Notes: a model not told the origin generated them from the sequence alone. Counted from the first letter of the stretch, positions 31,667-39,395 are shown. The stretch is 64,000 bases of DNA from Nematostella vectensis (GCF_932526225.1 NC_064039.1:6275001-6339000), one strand, 5' to 3'. Translations and numbers: made by a program.

Positions 31667-33193
31667 TTACCGGAATAGATACCAAGCTAAACCAGCCGTA
31701 AAGGCTGTGATCGTGACAAGGTTATTTTCGTGCTGCGTGTTCGTGGGTTTAATCACGTCCGGCTTTGGGTTAGTTTTCGCCTCCGGTTCCGGTTTGTGAG
31801 CCGTGACTGACTCGGTATGAGGTAACACAATCTTTGAATGACCCATATTATGTTTAGGGATCGTTTTTATCTCGTTATTTATCGGATTCAGCCCCAGTTT
31901 CATATCAGTGGTGGCTTTTTGTAACTTGTTATTATAGCCAGCGATCGAAGTGTTGTTATTTATCACAAGATACGATGGACTTAACCAACAGCCGAGGGCG
32001 AAAGCTAGGTCTAGTTTTTGTCTCGCCTGTTGTAAAGCAAACTGATACCGTTGTATACTTTTCGATATACTGTTTTCCACCACCGCGCTTTCGAAGAGTT
32101 TCGTGAAGACCTGTTTCGTTTCCTGAGCTGAACCGCTATCGCCGACGATTGACGACCGGGTCTGAACTTGCGCGCCTAGAATACAGTAGACAAAGGCTTC
32201 GATGCTCTGGTTTATCCTAGACAACCCAGCTTTGGTTAACCCCATTGATTTTTCCGGAAAGAACCACTCATACTGAAACCCAGTTCTAAGGTCTTTCAGG
32301 TACTCGATCTCAAAGTGATTCATGTGTTCGTGGTCGCTTTTGGCAGCGTCCCATTCGTCGTGTAATTGATCAATGGTGCCATAAGGCTTATACTTGTCGT
32401 TAGAAGATGACAAGCCGTGATAATCATAATTATAAACGTTCCCTAACCCGTGATTTATCGGTCTGAGGAACCGGAAATCGTCACCAGTTCGGAATTCTGT
32501 TCTTAGTTTTTGGTAAGCCGCTTCGCTGTAAAAGTTTTTATTCCAACTAAAGAGCCTATCTTTTGGAAGAGGGCATTGTAGCTCGTTTAATATTCGTCTG
32601 ATAGTGAAAATGATGTGAAATCTGTAGAATGACCCCACTTGAGAGTCGTCAATCATGTCACGCGTCACACCACATCCAGCAGTCGCGCAAAACATAGCAA
32701 AATTTAAGGCTTGACTCCAATAACTGAGGTTTGGGGCGTCGAGCCACCTACTAGCCTCCTTTGCTGTTCTGAATACTAGCAAGCTGTCGGTGAATATGTC
32801 CCTAAAAACAAAGTGTGTCTTCACCTTTGGTGTTATAAAAACATTAAAAGAGACGTAATTATTTCTCGTAGGGTTTTCGTCCCACGGCAATATCTTGTAC
32901 TCTGCACGCGCGTCTAGTCTGTATTGTTTTGGGAACCCAAACAGTTGCTGGATCGTTTCCTTGTATGCTTGTGTGTCGTCGGCGACTAGAAAATCCTGGA
33001 TATTCTCGGGTTTCCAGCTATTACCAGGGAAGTGATATAACGTTTTGACTAGATTCCCATTCTTGTCGAATGGATCGTATTCGTCCCCATTGAAAACGAA
33101 TTGCACATTGCCGTGCCCGTCGGCAGAGAACCTGAAGCGTGAGTAGTAGGGGTACCTTTTCACAAATTCTGTAAACTTCATCTTATATGACAT
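31667..33193 (-). CDS. Conserved Polinton protein with C-terminal membrane anchor, unknown function
   Basis: 508 residues from the first ATG, 504 from the second (33,181), which fits the promoter spacing (28 bp) better. It is mostly soluble and aromatic-rich (KRYPYYSRFRF; FHIIFTIRRILNELQCPLPKD; GLGNVYNYDY), with a central conserved stretch IEAFVYCILGAQVQTRSSIVG (about 331-351). Residues 440-485 are Pro/Lys/Thr-rich linker. The last ~18 (NLVTITAFTAGLAWYLFR) form a tail anchor. Proteins with this layout are recurrent in cnidarian Polintons (from memory, not searched). The membrane tail and its place in the late block suggest a virion or assembly protein. No catalytic motif seen, in particular no Cys-protease triad. 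Confidence 0.8.
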   Translation of the reverse strand: MSYKMKFTEFVKRYPYYSRFRFSADGHGNVQFVFNGDEYDPFDKNGNLVKTLYHFPGNSWKPENIQDFLVADDTQAYKETIQQLFGFPKQYRLDARAEYKILPWDENPTRNNYVSFNVFITPKVKTHFVFRDIFTDSLLVFRTAKEASRWLDAPNLSYWSQALNFAMFCATAGCGVTRDMIDDSQVGSFYRFHIIFTIRRILNELQCPLPKDRLFSWNKNFYSEAAYQKLRTEFRTGDDFRFLRPINHGLGNVYNYDYHGLSSSNDKYKPYGTIDQLHDEWDAAKSDHEHMNHFEIEYLKDLRTGFQYEWFFPEKSMGLTKAGLSRINQSIEAFVYCILGAQVQTRSSIVGDSGSAQETKQVFTKLFESAVVENSISKSIQRYQFALQQARQKLDLAFALGCWLSPSYLVINNNTSIAGYNNKLQKATTDMKLGLNPINNEIKTIPKHNMGHSKIVLPHTESVTAHKPEPEAKTNPKPDVIKPTNTQHENNLVTITAFTAGLAWYLFR

Positions 33194-33201
33194 ATAAGAT
33201 G

Positions 33202-33209
33202 TTTTTAAA
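33202..33209 (-). promoter_or_regulatory. TTTAAAAA promoter motif, 508-codon gene
   Basis: ACTGATTTAAAAACATC on the minus strand, 28 bp before the second ATG and 16 bp before the first. Confidence 0.55.
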
Positions 33210-33271
33210 TCAGTCCTTTACGCATCTCAATTCATAGATCCATCCGACGGGAGTTCTCTCGTACAGAAATT

Positions 33272-33877
33272 TCACCGAGCGGGTCGACTCGCCAGGTCTT
33301 TCAAAATCTCTTCTCTTACTGTTTCCCTCAGCTTGGTAATGTTTACGTTTTTTTCGTCCTCTCTTACCGACTTTTGACGGATCTGGAGCTTTAGAGCCTC
33401 AAACTTGTCCACCTCGTTCAAGATTAAAGAGAACTCTTCGTCTGATATTTTGTTGTCTTTTAAAGCTTTAGAGACCAGGTCGCGTATGCTATTTACTTTT
33501 GCCTTTGCCATCGCCGCTGTTTGGTCGTGCTTGGAGACTTTTTGCGACAGCCGTTTAGAAACCGCCGCACAGCCTACAGACGTAAGACCGAAAACACCGG
33601 CCAAAGCACCCAACGGAACTCCGACGACGATACCAAAACCTGACAGAGAAGTCCCCAAACCACTAGACCCAAGAATGACGGATAAGAGTCCTAAGACCAC
33701 ACTTAACTTTGAAAACACGCTCTGCCCTCGTTTATACTTTTTCCTCACGTTCTCGTAATGTTTAACTTCTTGCTCCAAACTTCCCAAAACATCGTGGGTC
33801 TTTTGGAGTCTGAAGTTATCACCCGAGGGGCTGACCCCTCGGGGTACGTTCGGGTAGATTGAGTTGTACTCTTCCAT
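33272..33877 (-). CDS. Polinton membrane-hairpin protein with flanking coiled coils
   Basis: 201 residues. A predicted coiled coil at about 25-52 is followed by a strongly hydrophobic Gly-rich hairpin at about 58-105 (LSVVLGLLSVILGSSGLG; FGIVVGVPLGALAGVFGLTS), then a long charged helix at about 110-195 (VSKALKDNKISDEEFSLILN). The type recurs among Polinton late genes; function unknown, possibly insertion into a membrane during entry or assembly (inference). The N-terminus (NVPRGVSPSGDN, residues 9-20) is encoded by a copy of the dispersed 30-bp element. Start chosen by the promoter motif 32 bp upstream. Confidence 0.8.
   Translation of the reverse strand: MEEYNSIYPNVPRGVSPSGDNFRLQKTHDVLGSLEQEVKHYENVRKKYKRGQSVFSKLSVVLGLLSVILGSSGLGTSLSGFGIVVGVPLGALAGVFGLTSVGCAAVSKRLSQKVSKHDQTAAMAKAKVNSIRDLVSKALKDNKISDEEFSLILNEVDKFEALKLQIRQKSVREDEKNVNITKLRETVREEILKDLASRPAR
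33825..33846 (-). repeat. Dispersed 30-bp element, copy c (partial, inside a gene)
   Basis: Minus-strand GAGGGGTCAGCCCCTC palindrome within codons 11-18 of the 201-residue gene; it keeps the frame. Confidence 0.6.
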
Positions 33878-33901
33878 AGCTTTATTATGGGGAGAATTTA
33901 T

Positions 33902-33909
33902 TCTTTAAG
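33902..33909 (-). promoter_or_regulatory. CTTAAAGA promoter motif, 201-codon gene
   Basis: ATCACTTAAAGAATAAA; 32 bp before the ATG at 33,877. The TAA inside the motif is the stop codon of the upstream penton-like gene (33,905-33,907). Confidence 0.6.
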
Positions 33910-34528
33910 TGATTTCTAAAATTAGACGTATCGGGTAGAGACCGCGCTCTATTGTGTTTCCGTCACCACCCTTTATACTAAGACGGAGACTACTCACGTA
34001 ACCGACTGATGTGGTGCTAACCCGTACCGGATCGCTTGGATTGAGGTATATCTTTCCTTCATCAAGCTCTACACTTGCTAGGATTTGTGAGGGCGCCCCT
34101 TGTTGGAGGGAGTCAGACGCGTTCACAAGATCGCAGTGGATAAAAATAGCCTCGTGACCTATCATCTTTATCTCGTGGCGAGTGTTTGCTTCCAGCTCCC
34201 TGGTCTTGAGTCCTAACAGGCAGGCGAGCGGCTCATTCAACGCGACGTTCCGGTGAACTTCGAGTGACGAGTCTCTAATAGAGACTGACTTTTCACCAAG
34301 ACGCATACCCCCATCTATTTGACGTTTTAGCGTCTCGATCGTATACTGCCCCGCGGGGATCCTAAGGATAATGTTCTCACCGTCGGAGACCGTTCCCTCG
34401 CTTGAGAGACTGTTACAACGATTATGAAACGCACATCCTCGCAGCGCGATAAACCGCGGCTTTTCAATAGGTTGTTCTAAATAGACAGTAAAGTCACCAA
34501 CGTTTCCTTCAATGTAGAGTAATACCAT
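33905..34528 (-). CDS. Minor capsid (penton-like) protein
   Basis: 207 residues, predominantly beta. The pattern fits the single-jelly-roll minor capsid protein of Polintons and adintoviruses: a beta N-terminus (VLLYIEGNVGDFTVYLEQPIE), a central EAIFIHCDLVNAS (about 128-140) followed by PSQILASVELDEGKIY, and a closing SLRLSIKGGDGNTIERGLYP. In this family the protein fills the capsid vertices. The gene sits in the late block with the capsid and ATPase genes. Its promoter motif lies inside the 3' coding end of the preceding gene, and its stop codon lies inside the next gene's motif. Assignment is from pattern recognition, not a search. Confidence 0.72.
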   Translation of the reverse strand: MVLLYIEGNVGDFTVYLEQPIEKPRFIALRGCAFHNRCNSLSSEGTVSDGENIILRIPAGQYTIETLKRQIDGGMRLGEKSVSIRDSSLEVHRNVALNEPLACLLGLKTRELEANTRHEIKMIGHEAIFIHCDLVNASDSLQQGAPSQILASVELDEGKIYLNPSDPVRVSTTSVGYVSSLRLSIKGGDGNTIERGLYPIRLILEIT

Positions 34529-34531
34529 TTG

Positions 34532-35554
34532 TTATGATTTCCGTCTCCTTTTAAATCGTTCTACGGAATACAGGACGACAGCGACGATGAGAAGCCATGC
34601 GTTTTTAGCTAAAAAGCCAACAACTTCACCTGCCGTTCTAAATATGAAACTAGCTATAGCACCAACCATTCCTGGGAGTATTTCTCCTAATTTTTTGCCT
34701 ATTGTTTTCAGACCATTTCCAACACCTTTTGCAACACTAGTCAGCCCAGCTTTCAGATTAGAGACAATAACACCGATAACAACGCCCACAGCGGTAACGA
34801 CAGCAGCGACTGTAAATCCGTATTTCTTAAAAATCGCTTTGACACGATCTTTCAACGACATTCTCTCTTCAAGATTTTCTCTCTCCAATTGATTCTCTTC
34901 CAAAGTCTCATCTATGACAGAATTTCTTTCGCTGAGCTCTTCATTTTTACGATCTATAGCTCTTAGTCTTTCTTGGTTAGTTGTTTCACTTCGTTCCTCA
35001 TTATTTTTTCTCATTTGCTCGGTGTTTCTCTCTTCTTCTTCTCTGAGTGTATTACCTGTAGCGTCTAGTTCATCGAGTTGAATCTGAATTTGCTTGTACT
35101 TTCCGGATCTGATTTTGTCGTCAACACTCTTCCGCACCGTTCTATCCTCATTATACAACCTTTCTGGTCTAGTCCAACCACCTTTTCTCGCAGAATAGAA
35201 GGAAATGAATTGTTTTCCTCTCTCATCCGTTGAAATCTGAACTAGATTTTCATCAAGATCTGGATATTTCGATAACAAAAGGTCTACCCTAAGTGTGTCC
35301 GTTGAAGGAGAACCTCCCATATTCTGTAACTCCATGTACTCGGGGACAGCCCTCCCGGGGTTTCGTGTTTTCCATAAGTCAGTCAACCTCCTACTCACAT
35401 AGCTTGCACCTCTACCAAATCTGTTTGAAATCCTTTCATTCCATGATTCTCTTCCCTCACCATCGTTTGGAATAAGAGAGTCATAATCTTCGTCTACAGT
35501 AGTATTCAAATCTTCTCTACCTTCTTCTGTTGTGGGATCAAAATCTATATCCAT
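34532..35554 (-). CDS. Polinton multipass membrane protein with central coiled coil
   Basis: 340 residues. Acidic N-terminus, basic patch at about 41-68, and a highly charged coiled coil at about 150-232 (REEEERNTEQMRKNN). Hydrophobic segments lie at about 247-266 (FTVAAVVTAVGVVIGVIV), 292-307 and 312-331 (GFLAKNAWLLIVAVVLY). Basic end RFKRRRKS. The linker between segments 1 and 2 is the Gly-rich GLTSVAKGVGNGLKTIGKK, a recurring feature of cnidarian Polinton proteins (memory). Probably a virion or assembly membrane component. The final codons also carry the promoter motif of the next gene. Confidence 0.78.
   Translation of the reverse strand: MDIDFDPTTEEGREDLNTTVDEDYDSLIPNDGEGRESWNERISNRFGRGASYVSRRLTDLWKTRNPGRAVPEYMELQNMGGSPSTDTLRVDLLLSKYPDLDENLVQISTDERGKQFISFYSARKGGWTRPERLYNEDRTVRKSVDDKIRSGKYKQIQIQLDELDATGNTLREEEERNTEQMRKNNEERSETTNQERLRAIDRKNEELSERNSVIDETLEENQLERENLEERMSLKDRVKAIFKKYGFTVAAVVTAVGVVIGVIVSNLKAGLTSVAKGVGNGLKTIGKKLGEILPGMVGAIASFIFRTAGEVVGFLAKNAWLLIVAVVLYSVERFKRRRKS
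34548..34555 (-). promoter_or_regulatory. TTTAAAAG promoter motif, penton-like gene
   Basis: GAACGATTTAAAAGGAGACG, 27 bp before the ATG at 34,528; entirely within the last codons (RFKRR) of the preceding gene. Confidence 0.6.
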
Positions 35555-35580
35555 TTCTTATTTTGTTTGAAAATAAGAAA

Positions 35581-35588
35581 TCTTTAAG
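35581..35588 (-). promoter_or_regulatory. CTTAAAGA promoter motif, 340-codon gene
   Basis: GCACGACTTAAAGATTTC, 34 bp before the ATG at 35,554, 11 bp past the stop of the 138-codon gene. Confidence 0.6.
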
Positions 35589-35598
35589 TCGTGCCAGC

Positions 35599-36015
35599 TC
35601 ATATCCACCTACTCGCTACATAGCCAAGGGCTAACATTCCACCTCCAACGTACGCCATCTCTCCCATCTTTTGGTTGCTACTTGGTCTGTAGTAATCTGA
35701 GAGCTCAGGCTCTTTCAAATCAAAATCTGGATGTGTTTGAGCGTATAGTTTGAAAGCCTCATCCGTCTCTTTATCGTTCTCATCCGCACGAACTTTATCG
35801 TTGTATTGTTCAGTCAACCAATCCTGGTATTCCTGTCTTTTTTTCTGCCAATCACCCATTGCTTGTTGATACTTTTCAAGCGCTTTATCGTGTCTTATTT
35901 TTTCTTTATCAACATGAGTAGCGTCAGAAGACAAGTATCTCGCTAGGTAACTCCCTCCGACAAACGCCGTCGCATTAATAAAAGCCCCACCAATCATAAA
36001 TGCTATACTCGCCAT
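35599..36015 (-). CDS. Polinton small protein with N- and C-terminal hydrophobic segments
   Basis: 138 residues. A hydrophobic start (about 3-27, IAFMIGGAFINATAFVGGSYL) is followed by a charged helix (about 35-95, with EKYQQAMGDWQKKRQEYQDW), then a hydrophobic C-terminus (about 118-136, EMAYVGGGMLALGYVAS). Either two membrane segments or a signal-like anchor plus tail. The type recurs in cnidarian Polintons (memory); role unknown. Start set by promoter spacing of 28 bp. Confidence 0.78.
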   Translation of the reverse strand: MASIAFMIGGAFINATAFVGGSYLARYLSSDATHVDKEKIRHDKALEKYQQAMGDWQKKRQEYQDWLTEQYNDKVRADENDKETDEAFKLYAQTHPDFDLKEPELSDYYRPSSNQKMGEMAYVGGGMLALGYVASRWI

Positions 36016-36035
36016 TTATTAATCAATCTATAAGA

Positions 36036-36043
36036 TCTTTAAG
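36036..36043 (-). promoter_or_regulatory. CTTAAAGA promoter motif, 138-codon gene
   Basis: TAGGCGACTTAAAGATC, 28 bp before the ATG at 36,015, starting five bases past the upstream gene's TAG. Confidence 0.6.
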
Positions 36044-36047
36044 TCGC

Positions 36048-36272
36048 CTACAGCGGTTTTGGCAAAATCTTTTGTGTTTCCAGATAATCTTTCAGATACA
36101 TACTACCGGACAGGACAGCAACCCATTTAGCGTAGTTTGTAACACTTGACGAAGGGTCGCTGATGAATGACTCTTTCATAGCCTTTTTAGCAACATAACC
36201 CACGCCGGCGGCTAATCCGATGATGACTGCTGAGTCGGTGATCGTTTTCACAAGTTTGTTTTCAGTTGACAT
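36048..36272 (-). CDS. Small Polinton membrane protein (74 residues)
   Basis: Two possible hydrophobic stretches: about 10-28 (ITDSAVIIGLAAGVGYVA) and about 47-62 (YAKWVAVLSGSMYLKDYL). It is one of several small hydrophobic proteins typical of Polinton late blocks. Function unknown. Start supported by the promoter motif 35 bp upstream; stop five bases before the next motif. Confidence 0.7.
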   Translation of the reverse strand: MSTENKLVKTITDSAVIIGLAAGVGYVAKKAMKESFISDPSSSVTNYAKWVAVLSGSMYLKDYLETQKILPKPL

Positions 36273-36299
36273 GATTTTATTTATTACAGATTCAGATAA

Positions 36300-36307
36300 T
36301 CTTTAAA
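36300..36307 (-). promoter_or_regulatory. TTTAAAGA promoter motif, 74-codon gene
   Basis: TTGTGATTTAAAGATTATC, 35 bp before the ATG at 36,272. The TGA of GTGATTTAAAG is the stop codon of the 153-codon gene (36,308-36,310). Confidence 0.65.
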
Positions 36308-36769
36308 TCACAACATTCCTATTTTTGGCGTCGCGTTCGGGAGGCTAGCCCCTCGAGCTCCCCCTAGGTGGGAGGTGGGTCTCCCAAGAGTTTCGGCCTC
36401 GTTGACGTTAATCTTAGACGGCTCGCCCTCTTTCTTTTTGTAAAAACGCATATACATATCCAATGCGGTGAGCCCTATTCCAACTAGAGCCAGTACAGTT
36501 GTAAACGATAGCTCTGGAATCCAAGCGTCCGAGAGGCTATCCCCTCGAGCTCCCTCTTGGTGGGGTGTCTCTGCTCGTGCAGCGTCTTCTGAACTCGCCT
36601 CCGCCTCGCGTTTCATCTCCCTAGCAAGTGCTTCTCTACACCTCCTATTATATTCGGCAACTCTCTTACCAGAAGCGACTTTTATAGGATCTTTCTCCTT
36701 AGCGGCACTCTTCTTCCTGGGGGGAGGGTCCTTTGTGATTTGCTCAACCTCTTGATTTTCGTCAGACAT
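36308..36769 (-). CDS. Single-pass membrane protein of the Polinton late block
   Basis: 153 residues. The polar, Lys/Glu/Ala-rich N-terminal half (PPPRKKSAAKEKD; ARAETPHQEG) precedes one membrane segment at about 88-108 (SFTTVLALVGIGLTALDMYM) and a basic patch FYKKKEGEPSK. Two short stretches, ARGDSLSDA (about 74-82) and ARGASLPNA near the end, are translations of the dispersed 30-bp element (copies e and d), so this protein has been lengthened in frame by the repeat. Function unknown. Confidence 0.72.
   Translation of the reverse strand: MSDENQEVEQITKDPPPRKKSAAKEKDPIKVASGKRVAEYNRRCREALAREMKREAEASSEDAARAETPHQEGARGDSLSDAWIPELSFTTVLALVGIGLTALDMYMRFYKKKEGEPSKINVNEAETLGRPTSHLGGARGASLPNATPKIGML
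36341..36370 (-). repeat. Dispersed 30-bp element, copy d (inside a gene)
   Basis: On the minus strand CACCTAGGGGGAGCTCGAGG plus GGCTAGCCTC, the consensus, within the last codons of the 153-residue gene. Confidence 0.85.
36533..36564 (-). repeat. Dispersed 30-bp element, copy e (inside a gene)
   Basis: CACCAAGAGGGAGCTCGAGG plus GGATAGCCTC on the minus strand, in the middle of the 153-residue gene. Confidence 0.85.
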
Positions 36770-36794
36770 GATTCTTTACTCACTGAATAAAGAA

Positions 36795-36802
36795 TCTTTA
36801 AA
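36795..36802 (-). promoter_or_regulatory. TTTAAAGA promoter motif, 153-codon gene
   Basis: GATGTGATTTAAAGATTC, 33 bp before the ATG at 36,769. Confidence 0.65.
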
Positions 36803-36806
36803 TCAC

Positions 36807-36948
36807 ATCATGCTCAAGAGCTTGCTCAGTTGTGCTCAAGAGCTTGCTCAGGTGTGCTCAAGAGCTTGCTTAGGTGTGCTCAGGTGTGCTCAAGAGTTTG
36901 CTTAGGTGTGCTCAGGTGTGCTCAAGAGTTTGCTCAGTTGTGCTTGAA
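36807..36948 (-). repeat. 22-bp/10-bp tandem repeat at a gene end
   Basis: Five 22-bp units (TGCTCAAGAGCTTGCTCAGG on plus) with two extra 10-bp pieces (TGCTCAGGTG). The array overlaps the last dozen codons and stop of the 175-codon gene and fills the space to the next promoter. Confidence 0.9.
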
Positions 36949-37439
36949 ACTTCTTGAAGTTTGTTGGAAGTCTCCTGTGAAGGTGTTAGTTTAACATGCT
37001 TAGCGACCCGAAAGATGGCACTAGCAAGTGCTACCATCCTTCCTCCCTTCAATACCAAGAGACCTGCAAAGTTTGACAATTCGCGTTTAACCAACTCGTC
37101 GTTCTGTAAGTCTTTGCTAAGCGCTTCGGTGTCATCTACAGGAACCACGTAGGAAATGACTTGAGACACCACTTGAAGTGCTGATTCTACTAATCCATCA
37201 GTAACTTGTTTGCCTAAGACAGTCTGGTAGCGAACAAAGTACTTTTCGACGTCTTTCGCCGGGAGCTTCTTGATGTCCCCTAAACTCATGTCCACACCAA
37301 GAAATTCCTTCGTAGTCCCAAGAGATGCGAGAATAGCCAGCGATTCTCGTTTGACTTCAACATCGTCTTCGAGAGGCTCACCCTTCGAGCTCCCCTTAGA
37401 CTTAGGCTCCTCTTCCATATAATCCTCAATGCTTGCCAT
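36912..37439 (-). CDS. Polinton late-block protein, unknown function (175 residues)
   Basis: Starts MASIEDYMEEEPKSKG; the frame is open further upstream, but the first ATG is at 37,439, 33 bp after the promoter motif. Acidic N-terminus, then a helical region (about 28-150) with KEFLGVDMSLGDIKKLPAKD and a weakly hydrophobic stretch LSNFAGLLVLKGGRMVALAS (121-140). No family recognised. The SKGEPLEDD stretch comes from the dispersed 30-bp element, and the C-terminus (TTEQTLEHT) from the 22-bp repeat. It lies next to the ATPase, as unknown capsid-associated proteins often do. Confidence 0.7.
   Translation of the reverse strand: MASIEDYMEEEPKSKGSSKGEPLEDDVEVKRESLAILASLGTTKEFLGVDMSLGDIKKLPAKDVEKYFVRYQTVLGKQVTDGLVESALQVVSQVISYVVPVDDTEALSKDLQNDELVKRELSNFAGLLVLKGGRMVALASAIFRVAKHVKLTPSQETSNKLQEVSSTTEQTLEHT
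37373..37400 (-). repeat. Dispersed 30-bp element, copy f (inside a gene)
   Basis: TCTAAGGGGAGCTCGAAGGG plus TGAGCCTC on the minus strand, in frame within the 175-residue gene. Confidence 0.75.
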
Positions 37440-37464
37440 CTTATTTTGTAAGTAGACCAAGATG

Positions 37465-37472
37465 TTTTTAAA
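37465..37472 (-). promoter_or_regulatory. TTTAAAAA promoter motif, 175-codon gene
   Basis: GAAGTGGTTTAAAAACATC, 33 bp before the ATG at 37,439; the AAGTGG flank equals that of the polymerase and TFIIB-like genes. Confidence 0.65.
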
Positions 37473-37479
37473 CCACTTC

Positions 37480-37502
37480 GAGGGGTCAGCCCCTCGAGCT
37501 CT
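37480..37502 (-). repeat. Dispersed 30-bp element, copy g (after the ATPase stop)
   Basis: GAGCTCGAGGGGCTGACCCCTCG on the minus strand, directly after the ATPase stop codon. GAGGGG-CTGA-CCCCTC can form a 6-bp stem with a 4-nt loop. Confidence 0.8.
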
Positions 37503-38128
37503 CACCGCGTGGCAGGAATCTCCAAATAACGTTGGAATGGATGTCGTAGGCAGAAACAGAGTCTGGAATACTTTTCAGTTTTCAGCAGTTCTACAAACTT
37601 TTTACGAGTCTCAACGTCTAAGTCACCCCCATAATCTTCAAACAGTGTTTTGGTACCGATTTGAGATGGATTATGGAATGTAACCACACAGGCGACGTTA
37701 TCACGGAAGGGCTTTGCTATGGATGTTAATTGTTGCGTCAATACCCACACTGATAATCCTTCGTGTCTCCCTGAGAACGCTAAATTGATAAACTTGTTCG
37801 AGCGTTGCTTTAGATCTTTCGATACAGCACAGTCATCCAAAACGAGTAACGTATTTGTACCAGAAAATAGCACCGCACAATCTGTTAGTAACTCGTTAAT
37901 CTCATCGGTGTTACTAGCATCCGGCGATAATACCAAGAAACGTTTATCTCCGTGAGCAAATCTACGATAGGACTTGTTTTTCGCATAAGTCGGACAAATC
38001 AACACAATGTATTCAAACACATGCCGGAACGGCCCTCGGAGCTGTTCCGTGAGGTACTTTGTCTTCCCACAATTAGTAGGTCCTGTGATAATACAATGAA
38101 AAGGAACTTTTTCCCGTAATTCTTCCAT
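37502..38128 (-). CDS. ATP: Genome-packaging ATPase (FtsK/HerA, A32-like)
   Basis: 208 residues from the first ATG at 38,128; the frame is open up to 38,149, but only a TTG is available there. Walker A GPTNCGKT at 16-23; Walker B LLVLDD at 94-99; sensor-like VWVLTQQ at 128-134. This is the DNA-packaging motor type of Polintons, adintoviruses and NCLDVs, expected to pump replicated element DNA into capsids. Size is normal for the family (about 200-250). It follows the capsid gene in the same direction. Its upstream motif (TATTAAAAAGG, 33 bp before ATG) is the weakest in the element and overlaps the capsid gene's stop codon. Confidence 0.95.
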   Translation of the reverse strand: MEELREKVPFHCIITGPTNCGKTKYLTEQLRGPFRHVFEYIVLICPTYAKNKSYRRFAHGDKRFLVLSPDASNTDEINELLTDCAVLFSGTNTLLVLDDCAVSKDLKQRSNKFINLAFSGRHEGLSVWVLTQQLTSIAKPFRDNVACVVTFHNPSQIGTKTLFEDYGGDLDVETRKKFVELLKTEKYSRLCFCLRHPFQRYLEIPATR

Positions 38129-38153
38129 TCTTTTTGTATTATCACACAAGTCC

Positions 38154-38161
38154 TTTTTAAT
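38154..38161 (-). promoter_or_regulatory. Weak TTTAAA-type motif, ATPase gene
   Basis: GTATTAAAAAGGAC; one base off the hexamer. The TAA inside it is the stop codon of the capsid gene. Confidence 0.4.
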
Positions 38162-39395
38162 ACATGATTGCTCTCAAATTCGAGTTCATAACCTCCATCA
38201 ACGCGTCGGCTACTACAAACATGTAGCAGGTGATGTTTCCCGTTCCTCCAACTTTTCGTTTCATCTCGAGTTTTACTCCGTCTCGCGTGTTGTTCAAGAC
38301 CAGACCTCCTCCGTGAATGCTGTTATCTGGGTGTGCCCTCAAGTCGACCCACAGAGCAAACTTGTTATTAGCGTAAAAATCCTTTTGCTTGACACCCTCT
38401 CTACCGAAACGTTTCTTTACCGACTCCCAGAGGTCCGGCGGTGTCATCCCCTTGGAGTAGAGACGGTTTGGCATGCCATCCACATTAATGTTGATCGATG
38501 TGATGCTTGGATTGACAAACTTTTCGGAATCCCTTGCTCCTCCGGTGTAGCTCTCTGTGAACAGGCACAATATCCCTGTCATTGACCTCCTCGGCAGATT
38601 AATGTGCTCGTTTATGACACCATCATTAGGTTTGGAGATGGTGAACGTTTTGTGGAGAATGACGTTCTCGTAAAAGAATCCTCTACCAACCTGATAAGCC
38701 GACAACGCCTCACGAGCTAAGTATTCACTTGAGATGCAAGCATATTCCAACTCGAGGTTTGTGATTGTGTACGTTGGAGTCTTGACCGTGTCAGCATAAA
38801 CAACGACGTCGGAAACTGGGGCTAGAGTAATTTCAAAGATTAGCGGATGAGGTAACGCCTTTGGATAAAAGACCCCATGCTCGCCGAGAATAGGATGGTC
38901 GAGTGGAATGCAGTACTTGGTGTTGTGAACTGCTGCAAGAGCTACTTCCTTAGCATCTGATGTCGCTTTGTCACCTGCATTTGTCCTGAGCTTCCTCATG
39001 TTCTCAGAGGAGATACCTTGTTTTATTCTATCCTCACGATCTTCAGCTTGTAAGTATAAGTCGTGATAGGTTTGGAAGAGATCGTATCTTTGAGTATCCT
39101 GTAGTGTTTCTCCACCGAAAAGAATCTTGAGCCTTGACACTAGGTTCCGGCCAACGTTGTTGACGAGAGTATTATTCGCGTGTCCTGTGACGTTTAAGTC
39201 AAATAGTAAGGATACACTACCTGGAACAATCACTACATTTTCAGCAAGTTTTGGAATATTTATATAGAGGGTTTCTCCAGGACTTGCCGATGAGGGATTG
39301 AATGTAATCCGATTCAGCGACGATTCCGCTTTCAGGCCGAAGGGTTCCCGTGGGATCCTGTTTGGGTTAATTTTTTCTGATATCGCTTGTGCCAT
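38157..39395 (-). CDS. MCP: Major capsid protein (double jelly-roll)
   Basis: 412 residues, the hexon-like capsid protein of Polintons (PY in older naming). Features typical of the family: an N-terminal SPGETLYINIPKLAENVVIV strand pair (about 39-58), NNVGRNLVSRLKILFGGETL, RYDLFQTYHDLYLQAEDRED, LDHPILGEHGVFYPKALPHP, and the C-terminal jelly roll with FYANNKFALWVDLRAHPDN and LEMKRKVGGTGNITCYMFVV. Predicted to form trimeric capsomers of an icosahedral particle with the penton-like protein. Complete, with no breaks. Start at 39,395 lies 34 bp after the promoter motif, which it shares back-to-back with the integrase. Confidence 0.95.
   Translation of the reverse strand: MAQAISEKINPNRIPREPFGLKAESSLNRITFNPSSASPGETLYINIPKLAENVVIVPGSVSLLFDLNVTGHANNTLVNNVGRNLVSRLKILFGGETLQDTQRYDLFQTYHDLYLQAEDREDRIKQGISSENMRKLRTNAGDKATSDAKEVALAAVHNTKYCIPLDHPILGEHGVFYPKALPHPLIFEITLAPVSDVVVYADTVKTPTYTITNLELEYACISSEYLAREALSAYQVGRGFFYENVILHKTFTISKPNDGVINEHINLPRRSMTGILCLFTESYTGGARDSEKFVNPSITSININVDGMPNRLYSKGMTPPDLWESVKKRFGREGVKQKDFYANNKFALWVDLRAHPDNSIHGGGLVLNNTRDGVKLEMKRKVGGTGNITCYMFVVADALMEVMNSNLRAIMY

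Noticed and set aside
33405-33758. Plus-strand frame opposite the 201-codon gene
   Set aside because: A shadow of the real minus-strand gene; no promoter motif, no domain.
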